A program made the translations under genes and the position numbers. A DNA stretch of 35,299 bases, taken from the NCBI GenBank assembly GCA_011523765.1, contig WTGA01000051.1, positions 1 through 35,299 of the forward strand, written 5' to 3'. Of this stretch, positions 23,403-32,597 are shown one piece after another (within the stretch, counting starts at the first letter, position 1; each line of letters starts with the position of its first letter). Below the pieces are notes generated by a model that saw only the letters and a program-made list of their open reading frames with translations, did not search any database and had not been told where the DNA came from. This DNA comes from Gammaproteobacteria bacterium. GTDB lineage: Bacteria > Pseudomonadota > Gammaproteobacteria > Arenicellales > Poriferihabitantaceae.

Positions 23403-25433
23403 TCAGGGGCCTGGATATAAATAACGCGCCACTCGAAATCCAATCTCATCACTCCCGGTGGAGTTGCCATCCCGCCAGGCCGCGCGCAGTTCGGTCAACG
23501 ATGCGGACTGCCAGCTGGATCCCTTGATGGTACGCCTGGCTGAATTCCCCGTATCCAGCGGGTCCGTTTCTATCGTGTTGTCGGCCGGCGGCTTCAGCGT
23601 GTACCCATCATGAGTCCACTCCCTGGCGTTGCCCGCCAGGTCATGAATCCCGGCCGCATTTTCTTTGAACAAGCCAATTTCCGAGAACTGCGGATAGCCA
23701 TCGTTGTATCGTTCGATATACAAAGGTACCATACCTCTGGCTGATTCGTCTGCCAAATTCCCGATCTTCGACGGGACAATGTCCGAATCCCCCCAGGGGA
23801 ACAGGGTTTGCCGGGTTCTTCCTGCCTTGCGGGCCAGCCACTCCCACTCCGCCTCAGTCAGCATCCTGTATCCATCCGCATCCGGATTGCTGCCGACAAA
23901 CCGGCTGTCTGAAAACCGGTAAACGGGGACCAGGCCTTCTTGCGCGCTCAACCAGTTGCAGAAGTGGGCCGCAGTGGTCCAGTCGATGCCGGTAACCGGT
24001 CTGCGATTTGCAGTTTGAACCTGGCCTGGAGCGCTGAACAACCGGAATTGTTCTATGGTCACTTCATGGATGCCCGCGTAGAAGGGTCTGGTCAGTCTCA
24101 CCTCCCGGACCGGTTCATTGGCACGTCGTCCGATTTCTCCACGCAAAGATCCCAGGACAATGGCACCGGGGTGCTTGAAGAGTTTCATCGCGATTCCGGC
24201 GCTGTTTGAATATTCGTCCGGGGAAGATTCCAGCCGTTGCTGCTTTTCCGAGACCAGTGTGACCGAGACCTGTTGTGCAACCCCCGGGTCGGGAGTGATG
24301 CGGCGGGTTTCCGGCACAAAGCCCGGACGGCTGAATCCGATGGTGTGAGGAACCGTTTGCAAGGTCAGCTGTTGCGGGGTTTGCCCCGCCATCTTGCCGT
24401 TTACGGTGATGTCGGCACCGGGGTGGGAATCGATGAAAACCAGGCCATACGATGGGGCCAGGTCGAGACGAAACGGTTTTGCCGGGTCCTTGCCGACCGT
24501 AAACTCAACCGAGCCGGGGACGTAGCCGGGTTTGGAATAATGAAGCGTATGCCGGGAACCTGCAGGCAGGTGCACGGTGACGGTCTCTTGAGCGGTGACC
24601 ACGCTGCCATCCAGAATCAGGGTGCCGCCTTGCGGAGACAATTCAAAGGTCACCGGAAAAAGGGATTCCTTCAGTTCGTACTGGCGGTCAACCCTGGGGA
24701 ACTCGCTGGTGACCCGGACGGTATCCTCCAGCAACTCATATCCATCCTGTTCGATTGACAATCGGTAGAGGCCGCCTTCCACCTCGATCTCCAGCGGAGT
24801 CCGGCCGGCGGGGACGGAATTGAGGGACACCCTTGCCGGGCCCGGCCGGGTGGTGATCGAGATTTTTCCCTTCACGGGTGGCAACGGCAGGTTGAATGCG
24901 TACTCCCCGCCCCTGTCCGCGACCACTTTCCAGGTGGCCGGGCCGTAGTAGGCATGCCGGGCATTGATCTCGTGGGTGCCCGCGTCCACCAGGGTGTCCA
25001 GGCGGGGGCCCTGGAACACGAGGATGTCGTTCAGGTACCACAGCGTGTCCGTCATTTCCGGTTCCGTGCGTCCCTGCAGTCGGGCACCCAGTTCGCGCAG
25101 GACCACCTCGACTTTTCCGCGGTCCCAGGTCGAACCGGAGACGTCCACTTCATCCGGTTCGAAGCCTTCGGCGAGAATTCGCAGCTTCAGCCGGCCCTTC
25201 AAAGCCCAGACACCGGAATTCAGAGCCATGCCGGTACCCTCCTCGATGCGGATATCGGCGATCCGGGCCGCATCATCCGGTGCGATCCCCACCTTGAGAT
25301 GCCCGATCCCCTGCTGCCCAAAATAGACCAAAACAGAGCCGGCAGCGATCAATGCCACGACCACAGCACCCATGATCCGGTTGCGCCATCGCCTTCTTTG
25401 CGCTTCGGCCAGCTTGAGTTCAACTGCTTTCAT
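23403..25433 (-). CDS. single-TM protein with PEGA-like repeats and a C-terminal FGE/SUMF1-fold domain
   Basis: A 676-residue protein. One TM (about 20-40) anchors it with the bulk in the periplasm. Residues about 195-410 hold several PEGA-like beta repeats (G-P-A-R-V-S-L-N-S-V-P-A-G-R-T-P-L; H-P-G-A-D-I-T-V-N-G-K-M-A-G-Q-T-P). Residues about 440-676 are a formylglycine-generating-enzyme/sulfatase-modifying fold: E-V-T-I-E-Q-F, P-V-T-G-I-D-W, L-T-E-A-E-W-E-W-L-A-R, F-P-W-G-D, G-N-A-R-E-W-T and G-F-R-V-A-R. The segment that holds the catalytic cysteines in true FGE reads K-G-S-S-W-Q-S, with none, so a binding or structural role is likely. Its start overlaps the upstream stop by 14 bases. The annotation sulfatase activator would be misleading, and no sulfatase gene is in the window. 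Confidence 0.86.
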   Translation of the reverse strand: MKAVELKLAEAQRRRWRNRIMGAVVVALIAAGSVLVYFGQQGIGHLKVGIAPDDAARIADIRIEEGTGMALNSGVWALKGRLKLRILAEGFEPDEVDVSGSTWDRGKVEVVLRELGARLQGRTEPEMTDTLWYLNDILVFQGPRLDTLVDAGTHEINARHAYYGPATWKVVADRGGEYAFNLPLPPVKGKISITTRPGPARVSLNSVPAGRTPLEIEVEGGLYRLSIEQDGYELLEDTVRVTSEFPRVDRQYELKESLFPVTFELSPQGGTLILDGSVVTAQETVTVHLPAGSRHTLHYSKPGYVPGSVEFTVGKDPAKPFRLDLAPSYGLVFIDSHPGADITVNGKMAGQTPQQLTLQTVPHTIGFSRPGFVPETRRITPDPGVAQQVSVTLVSEKQQRLESSPDEYSNSAGIAMKLFKHPGAIVLGSLRGEIGRRANEPVREVRLTRPFYAGIHEVTIEQFRLFSAPGQVQTANRRPVTGIDWTTAAHFCNWLSAQEGLVPVYRFSDSRFVGSNPDADGYRMLTEAEWEWLARKAGRTRQTLFPWGDSDIVPSKIGNLADESARGMVPLYIERYNDGYPQFSEIGLFKENAAGIHDLAGNAREWTHDGYTLKPPADNTIETDPLDTGNSARRTIKGSSWQSASLTELRAAWRDGNSTGSDEIGFRVARYLYPGP

Positions 25434-27294
25434 GACAGATGACGGTGACTTCAGTTAGAGCGGTTGGGTCAGCCTCCACATGCACCTCCACCAAAACGGA
25501 ACGGTAGTGGTTGCGTTTTCCCTCGAACAGGTACTTCCCCGGAAGAATCTCGATGATCCGTTCCGTCGTTTTCCCGACTTTGCCGACACCCCGGATGCGG
25601 ATATCGGTTTCATTGTCGGACAGGACCCGGACCGGAACCGGTGTCTGCCACTTCACCACGCTGGCTTCCAGGGTATCCGTCGCAGCATGCAGCCTGGGAC
25701 TGAAAGTTCCCAGGACTCTTGCTGTTTCAACTGCGGCACGCGCCGCGGTGGCAATGTCGGGGGAGCTGAGCCGGTCCGGTTGCGCCAGAAAATCATCCAG
25801 TTCCTGTTGTGCGGCCAGGATAGCGGTTGCAAAGTCCCGGCCCTGGCTGGCTTCGGGGTGGGCCGAATCCATTGCCAGTACCTTGCGGTAATGGTTCAAC
25901 GCCTGAATCCAGTTGTCTTGGGCCGACTCATGCCGGGCCGTTTCAAGGTGCCGTGCGATAGCCTGCCGCTGCTCAAGATCGACAATTGCCTGATGCAGCT
26001 TCGGCAATTCGGTACTGGAGCGCCCCAGTTTCCTGGCTTCCGACCAGGCCGACCTGGCTTGTGCAGCGTGGCCGTTTTCAAGCGCCCTGTACCCCCTGCC
26101 AATTAACCGCCTGAGCCTGCGGTCGTCCATTTGCAGCGTGATTTCATCCACACGCCTTGCTGCGGCAGCATCCCCCGGGACCAGGGCAAGCATTCGCATC
26201 AATGCGTCTTTTTCATTCTGGAGATGGCCGGCATTGCGGGCGTTTTTCGCATCGTGCTGTGCCTGAAGCCAAAGAGGCAGCTGCCGGATACGTTCTTTCC
26301 AGTACCGAACCTCCTCCAGGTCCGGCCGCAGAATCTCCGCACTGGAAATGGCGGATTCCGCCTTGGCGACATCCCCGGATCGATAGGCCTGCCTTGCAAC
26401 GTCCATGCTCAACTGAAAGGCCTCTTCCTCCTTTTCAAGGATGAGGGCCGTTTCATTGAGGGCGAGCCCAATCCGGCGCATTGCTTCGGTGAGGTCATTT
26501 TCACGGTGTGCTTCGAGCGATTGCTCCCTTCGTTCCAGGACATCCCCGAAGACCCGGTGGTAATCCGTCCGGTCGGGATGATCCATCCGCCATGCGGCCA
26601 GCAATCCGTCCAGTTCAGCCAGGCTCTGTGCAAACCGGGAGGAGGAAAAGGCCCGGTCGTGGACGGTCTGGTTGTCTTGGGTGGAGGGTGCCGAACCGAC
26701 AGTGCCGGACAGGCCTGCGGTTTTCTGCCCCGTATCCGGTTGAAGCGGATTCTCAATGGCCAGCTCCTGGCCGCCCGGCCCGGCCTGGTCCGGCTCTTTG
26801 GCCGGTCGATTTCCCGGGTTTTCCACGACCGGAATCCGTGCCAGGTTCCCGATTGCGGCCTGCCAGCCGGCATAGGCGGTCTCAAGAAGATGCAGGGCAT
26901 GGCCGGCATCCCCCTCCGCAAAAGATTGTTGGGCCAGCATGACACTGGTTGAAACATGATCAACGACCCGTTGCTGACCGGATTCACCCATTCGTTCGGC
27001 CTCCGGGGAATTCCGGATATTTTTCAGCCTGGAAAGTGCCGCTTCATAACGGCCCTGCAGTGCTGCCGGCTCCAGACTGGATTTCTCTTCGGTTCGCTGT
27101 AAGCCGGGCGTATCCGTTTGGAGAAACGAATCCAGCCCATCGGGCAGGGAAGATGAAAAGATTTCCCTTTCCTTCAAACCGGTCAATCCGAACAATGCGA
27201 TCAGGACCAGAACACCGGCAGCGGCGATGAGTGCGATGCGAACGTACACCGCAGGTTTTGTCCGGTGTGGAGGGGCATTGGGGGACGGGTTCAA
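25420..27294 (-). CDS. single-TM protein with a long helical repeat-like periplasmic region
   Basis: A 624-residue protein. A proline-rich cytoplasmic N-terminus is followed by one TM (about 17-40: I-A-L-I-A-A-A-G-V-L-V-L-I-A-L-F). The rest is almost wholly helical in composition, with A-x-x-x-x-G/A-x-x-x-x-A-x-x patterns typical of TPR-like repeats (for example R-L-I-G-R-G-Y-R-A-L-E-N-G-H-A-A-Q-A). A Pro/Gly-rich break lies around 160-210 and a beta-rich tail at about 560-624. No ATG is available: TTG codons at 27297 and 27294 follow GGAG, and 27294 has the better spacing. A scaffold role joining the lipoprotein to the PEGA protein is inferred from gene order only. Confidence 0.8.
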   Translation of the reverse strand: MNPSPNAPPHRTKPAVYVRIALIAAAGVLVLIALFGLTGLKEREIFSSSLPDGLDSFLQTDTPGLQRTEEKSSLEPAALQGRYEAALSRLKNIRNSPEAERMGESGQQRVVDHVSTSVMLAQQSFAEGDAGHALHLLETAYAGWQAAIGNLARIPVVENPGNRPAKEPDQAGPGGQELAIENPLQPDTGQKTAGLSGTVGSAPSTQDNQTVHDRAFSSSRFAQSLAELDGLLAAWRMDHPDRTDYHRVFGDVLERREQSLEAHRENDLTEAMRRIGLALNETALILEKEEEAFQLSMDVARQAYRSGDVAKAESAISSAEILRPDLEEVRYWKERIRQLPLWLQAQHDAKNARNAGHLQNEKDALMRMLALVPGDAAAARRVDEITLQMDDRRLRRLIGRGYRALENGHAAQARSAWSEARKLGRSSTELPKLHQAIVDLEQRQAIARHLETARHESAQDNWIQALNHYRKVLAMDSAHPEASQGRDFATAILAAQQELDDFLAQPDRLSSPDIATAARAAVETARVLGTFSPRLHAATDTLEASVVKWQTPVPVRVLSDNETDIRIRGVGKVGKTTERIIEILPGKYLFEGKRNHYRSVLVEVHVEADPTALTEVTVICHESS

Positions 27295-27342
27295 CAATCA
27301 ACTCCAGCACGCAGGTTGCCGATACACGGGTCCATCGTTCGG

Positions 27343-28563
27343 TCAAAGCAGGATATCAGGCGTTTCTTCCAGCCGGTAAATTTCCCTTAGCAGATTTCGC
27401 CATTGGAGGTATTGCTCCTTGATGTCGCCTTTCAGAATCACCGTGGTGTCTTCGACCTGCACAACCTGCTCGGCAACATCAATATCCACCGTCTGTCCGA
27501 GTTCATCGAGCACCCCCTTGTGATATTTTCCTTCTTCTTTTGCGCTGAAGCTTTTCTCCAGCATCACCAGGCCGCCGGCGGCTGCGCCGATGGCGGCGAC
27601 ATTGCCGGCAGTGCTGTCAGTTTCGCTTGCTGCAACGGCTGAACCAATCAACAGCAGGCCGCCGACAATGGCCTGAACAGTCGCTTTTTTCTTCGCTTTG
27701 CGCATCGCTTTGGCGGATGACATGCTGTGTTCCTGCCATGCAAAGTAACTGGGATTGGTGGCCTGGACAAAACCATCATAATTCGCCTGCATTTTATCCA
27801 TGAACAACCCGTCGAGGGTTCGAATCGCTTTCGTACGGACCAGCATGGGATCATTCTCGGCAGGCAGCGATACCAGCGATATTTTCTTGTTCTTCACCTT
27901 CAGATGCTCGGAGAAGGCATTGTCCAGGAAGGCATTCGCAAACCGGATTTCCGCAATATTCCGTATCTTCTCCAGTTCCTGCGCGGACCGTTTCCGGAGT
28001 AACTCCACGATATCGGCCGCCACATTCACAAAAACCGGCTGATACGGGTCTTTCCCTTCATTGCGGACATTCTTCCAGTGGTATTCCTTGACCCGGTGCC
28101 GGTATGACTGGTTGAGCCAACGTTTCCCGCTCGCATCAAAGACCTGTATCTTGATCTTGATGTCTTCGCCATTGGATTTTTCGATGGCACCCAGCACATA
28201 AAGATCACCTGCTGCGGCGTTGTCCGCGGTGACATGGATATCCCCGAAGGAACGGGTCTCGGCAAGTTCGTGCTTGAGGGCGCTGGCAAAGCGAATGGCT
28301 TCCGTTCGACGAAGTTCCGGCCAGACCCCCAGCTTTTCGAATTCATCCGGATCTTCAGGGATTCCGGGATCGAAAACCGGAACAATGACATCCAGACGGA
28401 CACCGCTGTAACGGGGGTCATCCGGGCTGCCGTCCGGACTGTCCAGGACAATACCGAATTCAGGCTCGGTGTCGGTTGCGGTCTGGGTCGCAGGACCCCC
28501 TGCACAGCCGGCCAGGTACCCCAGCACCACAACCAGAAATGCCGCACTAATGATTTTCTTCAT
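27343..28563 (-). CDS. outer-membrane-type lipoprotein of unknown function
   Basis: A 406-residue lipoprotein. The signal has two lysines at positions 2-3, a hydrophobic core and a lipobox L-A-G-C with the lipidated Cys at 20; the next residue is Ala, not Asp, so sorting to the outer membrane is expected. Residues about 50-175 look like an alpha-beta domain of the kind found in LpoB- or FlgT-related lipoproteins (V-P-V-F-D-P, A-L-K-H-E-L, L-Y-V-L-G-A-I). A basic patch, R-K-A-K-K-K, near 290 precedes a hydrophobic, Gly/Ala-rich segment (about 295-345) that may insert in a membrane. The ATG at 28563 lies 17 bases inside the upstream gene, so expression is coupled. Family not recognised with certainty. 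Confidence 0.8.
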   Translation of the reverse strand: MKKIISAAFLVVVLGYLAGCAGGPATQTATDTEPEFGIVLDSPDGSPDDPRYSGVRLDVIVPVFDPGIPEDPDEFEKLGVWPELRRTEAIRFASALKHELAETRSFGDIHVTADNAAAGDLYVLGAIEKSNGEDIKIKIQVFDASGKRWLNQSYRHRVKEYHWKNVRNEGKDPYQPVFVNVAADIVELLRKRSAQELEKIRNIAEIRFANAFLDNAFSEHLKVKNKKISLVSLPAENDPMLVRTKAIRTLDGLFMDKMQANYDGFVQATNPSYFAWQEHSMSSAKAMRKAKKKATVQAIVGGLLLIGSAVAASETDSTAGNVAAIGAAAGGLVMLEKSFSAKEEGKYHKGVLDELGQTVDIDVAEQVVQVEDTTVILKGDIKEQYLQWRNLLREIYRLEETPDILL

Positions 28564-29233
28564 TTTCACTCTCTGTTTCCGTCTGCACTGTATGGTTATC
28601 TGAAATTTCCTGCAAGGGCAATCCGGCATATCGCCGGTACTCATTCCACAGTTTCTGTTTCATGACAGGATCGGGTTCCTGCATCGCAGCCCTGCGCAGC
28701 TGTTTTTGCAGTACCGTGTCGTTGTCAGGCGAAGGAATATCCTCCGGAATCTTTCCCTGCAGGCCCAGGTTCCCGTCTTCCTTCTGAACCGGCGAATCCA
28801 TGCCTTTCATTTCGCCTGCAGCGAAGTCCGCCTCTTCATCCCCGGCATGGGTCGCGGGTGAGGCCAGCGCGGCGGATTCCGTACCCTGGACCCCGGGAGA
28901 CGGCGCTGAATCCATGGCGGGCGGTTCCCCGGCGGATGACTGGGACTTGGAGACGGGATCACTGAGGCACTCCGCAACCCGGGCCAGGCTTTCGTAAAAC
29001 CTGTCGTCCATCAGTTCAATCGCCTCATTCCGTGTCATCAATTGGCCTTCAACTTCCAGGTCAACGGGAGTCGGTTCACACTTCGCCATGGCCGGCCCGG
29101 CGGTTGCCAGGGCTGTCCCGGCCAGGTACAGGCAAACCGGGAAAATGGCGGGTTTTCTCCAGGCTGTATTTCGAGGCTTCAATGTTCCATGGCTTGTCTG
29201 TTCGCCGAATGGGCACCGACCGTGGGATTGCAC
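28547..29233 (-). CDS. exported protein of unknown function, first gene of the operon
   Basis: A 228-residue protein. A signal peptide is visible (R-K-P, then F-P-V-C-L-Y-L-A-G-T-A-L-A, cleavage after A-M-A before K-C-E-P). The mature part is short and acidic: a helical piece (R-N-E-A-I-E-L-M-D-D-R-F-Y) is followed by a long low-complexity Ser/Pro/Ala/Glu-rich stretch and a helical C-terminus (L-R-R-A-A-M-Q, L-W-N-E-Y-R-R-Y). The ATG at 29233 leaves about 17 residues before the signal; a TTG at 29182 would start right at it and may be the true start. It overlaps the lipoprotein start. No homologue is recognised. Confidence 0.68.
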   Translation of the reverse strand: MQSHGRCPFGEQTSHGTLKPRNTAWRKPAIFPVCLYLAGTALATAGPAMAKCEPTPVDLEVEGQLMTRNEAIELMDDRFYESLARVAECLSDPVSKSQSSAGEPPAMDSAPSPGVQGTESAALASPATHAGDEEADFAAGEMKGMDSPVQKEDGNLGLQGKIPEDIPSPDNDTVLQKQLRRAAMQEPDPVMKQKLWNEYRRYAGLPLQEISDNHTVQTETESENEENH

Positions 29234-29759
29234 CCGGCAATCCGGTTGCGGGATTGACCGGCAATCTTAACAGAAAAGACCAAGATTCCCCCTGATTTTG
29301 ATTGCCAACCCAACTTCAGCACTGCAAATCGGGGGACCCGGCCTGGCCGGGTGAATGGGAGAGTGCGCACCTTGCAAACGTCGGCTGCAAGTTCCGGTCG
29401 GTGGCCACCTTGCATGGCCTTCGATTATTTCTTTCACACATCCGTTTCGTCGGTTTCCGGCTGGCCGCCGGGACCCGGAATGGCGTCCGGGTTCCAAAAC
29501 CGACCCCCAATACAGGAGGCGGTTTCCCGGCACAATGGCCAGTCCGGGAGCACAATGCGGCAAAGGGAAAGCTGAAGTCCTCCTTTTTGTGGAACACAGG
29601 CTCCTTGCGGAAAGGTCCTGCAAGGTGGTGGGCCCTGGCTTGGGCAGGTACAATGTGCCAGGGTTGTCATCGGACATTGCAAAGCGAATTGGACTGAAAG
29701 AGACTGAATATGCCCCAGACCGGCCCGATGGGGCACATCTTCGCAAGGTAGGATCAAAA
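29234..29759. other. 526-base gap between divergent operons, no supported gene
   Basis: This stretch separates the minus-strand envelope operon from the plus-strand DDAH gene and should hold both promoters. A TACAAT at 29649-29654 is a good -10 for the DDAH direction, but its -35 is poor. On the minus strand TAAGAT (29269-29264) lacks a matching -35. A frame in phase with DDAH is open upstream to 29355, but the residues look random and unlike the family, so I do not call it coding. Confidence 0.5.
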
Positions 29760-30533
29760 ATGGACAAGACCATGTATGCCAGAGCCATCGCAAGAAAGCC
29801 ATCGCCCTCCTGCATACACGGCCTGACCACGGCCAAACTGGGAAAACCCGATTCGGCTATTTTGTCCGGGCAATACCGGCATTACGTGGATACCCTTGCC
29901 GGCCTTGGACTGGAGATCGTCGAACTGGACGCACTGGCCGGGTTTCCGGACTCCTATTTTGTGGAAGATGTCGCCGTGGTCACCCCCGAGATCGCCGTGA
30001 TCATGCGGCCGGGTGCCGCCTCGAGAAGGGATGAACCGAACCATATCATCGGAGTGCTCGAAAGATTCCGCACCACGGCATGGATTGAAAGTCCGGGCAC
30101 GGTGGACGGCGGGGATGTGCTGGTGGTTGGGAAACACTGCATGGTCGGTTTGTCCGAAAGAACCAACCCGCAGGGGGCGGAGCAGCTTCACGGGATTCTC
30201 GCGCGATTCGATTACCGGAGCGACACGGTGCACGTGCCCGAAGCGCTGCACTTCAAGTCCAGCGTGAATTTCCTGGATACGGAAACGCTGCTGGTTACCC
30301 GTTCCTGCAGCACGCTGGATTGCCTGTCCGGCTATCGCAAACTGGTGGTCCCGCAGGGCGAGGAGTATGCCGCCAATGTCGTGTGGGTCAATGGTCAGAT
30401 CCTGGTGCCCGAAGGATTCCCGGGAACCCGGCGGCTGCTTGATCACCACGGGTTTCCGACCATTGCCATGCCGGTATCCGAAATTGCAAAAATGGACGGT
30501 GGATTGACCTGTCTTTCACTTCGCCTGACCTGA
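29760..30533 (+). CDS. dimethylarginine dimethylaminohydrolase (DDAH)
   Basis: A 257-residue guanidino-modifying enzyme, the normal length. It matches remembered DDAH closely: F-P-D-S-Y-F-V-E-D (64-70), T-V-D-G-G-D with D116 at the catalytic acid position (Glu114 in the Pseudomonas enzyme), H164 in L-H-F-K-S-S, and nucleophile C251 in D-G-G-L-T-C-L-S. The reaction is N-methylated arginine + water to citrulline and mono- or dimethylamine in the cytoplasm. The ATG at 29760 was chosen because the family begins a few residues before A-R-A-I-A-R; an AAGGTAGG-like stretch lies upstream. It heads a plus-strand set with a choline-dehydrogenase-like enzyme and a kinase-aminotransferase fusion, all acting on amines. 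Arginine deiminase is less likely given the length. Confidence 0.88.
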   Translation: MDKTMYARAIARKPSPSCIHGLTTAKLGKPDSAILSGQYRHYVDTLAGLGLEIVELDALAGFPDSYFVEDVAVVTPEIAVIMRPGAASRRDEPNHIIGVLERFRTTAWIESPGTVDGGDVLVVGKHCMVGLSERTNPQGAEQLHGILARFDYRSDTVHVPEALHFKSSVNFLDTETLLVTRSCSTLDCLSGYRKLVVPQGEEYAANVVWVNGQILVPEGFPGTRRLLDHHGFPTIAMPVSEIAKMDGGLTCLSLRLT

Positions 30534-30862
30534 TCATGGGTGCTCGAAACTGCCGGAGACCCGGTGTACACTTCGACCATCCTGTTTGTGAAATCGAAAA
30601 TCAACGCGTGCCCGCAACCCCGTTATATGGCCCGTTTGTCCTGATGGCGGCTTGGATGAAAAGCCGGAGTGAAAGGACGGGCCTGATTGAACCCCCCGCA
30701 GCCATGGGGCGTGCATCGGTCCTTCGGCAGGGTAGGGAGCAAACGGGGATGGGGGACTCCATGGCTTGTCGGTCTGCAGGGACCGGAACCGCAGAGACCT
30801 GGAACATCAAACCTGGGCGGAACCGGGCAGGAAGACCGGTCCGCCACCATCCATGAACGTCA
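30534..30862. other. 329-base gap with no supported gene
   Basis: Short open frames here have no family features. TTATAT near 30623 could be part of a promoter, but no convincing -35 is paired with it. I see no stable hairpin that would clearly end the DDAH transcript. Confidence 0.4.
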
Positions 30863-32518
30863 ATGTCCGAGAGTTTTGATTACATTATTGTGGGAGCGGG
30901 TTCGGCAGGATGTGTGCTGGCCAACCGTTTGACCGAAGATCCCGGGGTCACGGTTTTGCTGGTGGAATTCGGAGGGAAGGACCGCAGCCTGTTTATCCAG
31001 ATGCCGACCGCACTTTCCATCCCCATGAATACCCGCAAGTATGCCTGGCAGTTTTACACCGAACCGGAGCCATATCTCGACAACCGGCAGCTGCACTGCC
31101 CGCGGGGAAAGGTTCTTGGCGGATCTTCATCCATCAACGGCATGGTCTACGTCCGGGGTCATGGCATGGATTACGAGGAATGGGAGCAAAGCGGGGCGAC
31201 CGGCTGGGGATATGCCCATTGCCTGCCCTACTTCAAGAAGGCCGATGACTGGAAATTCGACCAGAATGAGTATCGGGGCCAGGGGGGGCCGTTGTCTGTC
31301 AACCGAGGCAACGAAATGCAGAACCCGCTGTACCAGGCGTTTGTCGATGCGGGCGTACAGGCAGGGTATGGGGTGACGGAAGACTATAACGCCTTCCGGC
31401 AGGAGGGATTTGGCCCCATGCACATGACGGTGAAAAACGGCGTGCGCTGGTCGGCCGCGAACGCGTACCTGAAACCGGCCATGCACCGGAAGAACCTGAA
31501 AGTGGTGACCCGGGCGCTGACCCGGAAAATACTGCTGGAGGACAGGCAGGCCATTGGCATTGAGTATCAGCAGGGGGAAACCAGGCAGGTCGTCCGGGCA
31601 AACCGTGAAGTCATTCTCAGTGCGGGTTCGGTGGGCTCCCCGCAGATTTTACAGGTTTCCGGCATCGGCCCGGCCAGGGTGCTGCAGGATGCCGGGGTCG
31701 CTGTGCTGTGTGACTTGCCGGGTGTCGGAGAGAATCTGCAGGACCACCTTGAATTCTATTTCCAGTTTCGCTGCAAAAAGGCGATTACCCTGAACGCAAG
31801 GCTCGGGTACTGGAGCAAGTTTCTGATCGGGGCAAGATGGGTTTTCTTCAAATCGGGCCTGGGGGCCACCAACCATTTCGAGTCCTGCGCCTTTATCCGT
31901 TCCAGGCCGGGAATCCGGGCACCGGACATCCAGTACCATTTTTTGCCGGCGGCCATGCGCTATGATGGCAGGGCTGCCCTCAAGGGACATGGTTTCCAGG
32001 TGCACGTCGGCCACAACAAACCGGCAAGCCGGGGCCGAATCCGGATCCGGTCCGCAGACCCACTGGACAAGCCCTCCATTTTATTCAATTACCTGGAAAG
32101 GGAATCGGACCGTGAAGGGTTCCGGCAATGTGTGCGTCTTACGCGGGACATCATGAGCCAGGCGGCCATGGACCCCTATCGGGGAGAAGAAATCCAGCCC
32201 GGGGAGGCGGTCAGGTCGGATGAGGAGATTGATGCCTGGATCCGACAGGGCGTGGAGAGCGCCTATCACCCTTCCTGTACCTGCAAGATGGGAACCGATG
32301 AGATGGCGGTGGTCGACCCGCAGACCCGGGTTCGGGGAGTGGACCGGCTACGCGTGGTGGATTCCTCCATATTTCCCACGATCACCAACGGGAATCTCAA
32401 TTCCCCGACGATCATGACCGCGGAACGGGCCGCTGACCTGATCAAGGGACAAGGCATGCTTCCTCCTTCTGGTGCCGGGATCGGCCTGGCGGAGAACTGG
32501 CGCGAACGCCAGCGTTGA
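30863..32518 (+). CDS. GMC-family FAD oxidoreductase, choline dehydrogenase-like
   Basis: A 551-residue flavoenzyme, about the length of E. coli BetA (556). The FAD-binding motif [11 protein letters not shown] is at residues 10-20; the second signature, [11 protein letters not shown], and the GMC-2 signature around G-S-V-G-S-P-Q-I-L are clear. The catalytic His lies in [11 protein letters not shown], with the partner Asn in T-N-G-N-L-N-S-P-T. BetA oxidises choline to betaine aldehyde and then glycine betaine. Other GMC enzymes oxidise varied alcohols, and no betaine aldehyde dehydrogenase (betB) or betI is adjacent, so choline is probable but not certain. The kinase-aminotransferase fusion starts 79 bases downstream. 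Confidence 0.85.
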   Translation: MSESFDYIIVGAGSAGCVLANRLTEDPGVTVLLVEFGGKDRSLFIQMPTALSIPMNTRKYAWQFYTEPEPYLDNRQLHCPRGKVLGGSSSINGMVYVRGHGMDYEEWEQSGATGWGYAHCLPYFKKADDWKFDQNEYRGQGGPLSVNRGNEMQNPLYQAFVDAGVQAGYGVTEDYNAFRQEGFGPMHMTVKNGVRWSAANAYLKPAMHRKNLKVVTRALTRKILLEDRQAIGIEYQQGETRQVVRANREVILSAGSVGSPQILQVSGIGPARVLQDAGVAVLCDLPGVGENLQDHLEFYFQFRCKKAITLNARLGYWSKFLIGARWVFFKSGLGATNHFESCAFIRSRPGIRAPDIQYHFLPAAMRYDGRAALKGHGFQVHVGHNKPASRGRIRIRSADPLDKPSILFNYLERESDREGFRQCVRLTRDIMSQAAMDPYRGEEIQPGEAVRSDEEIDAWIRQGVESAYHPSCTCKMGTDEMAVVDPQTRVRGVDRLRVVDSSIFPTITNGNLNSPTIMTAERAADLIKGQGMLPPSGAGIGLAENWRERQR

Positions 32519-32597
32519 CCGGTGCTGCGTTGGATTCGGACAGAATCGAAGAGGTCCGGAATCGCGGTGGTCTCACCGGAAGGGCCCGGAGCGTGAC

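Noticed and set aside
23403..25433. Sulfatase-maturing enzyme
   Set aside because: The FGE fold is present but the segment that should hold the catalytic cysteines has none, and there is no sulfatase in the window.
29355..29759. N-terminal extension of about 135 codons in frame with DDAH
   Set aside because: The extension has a random-looking composition and would make DDAH far longer than its family; the start at 29760 gives the normal length.
30534..30862. Short open frames between DDAH and the GMC gene
   Set aside because: They overlap each other on both strands, have no ribosome sites or family features, and look like non-coding GC-rich sequence.
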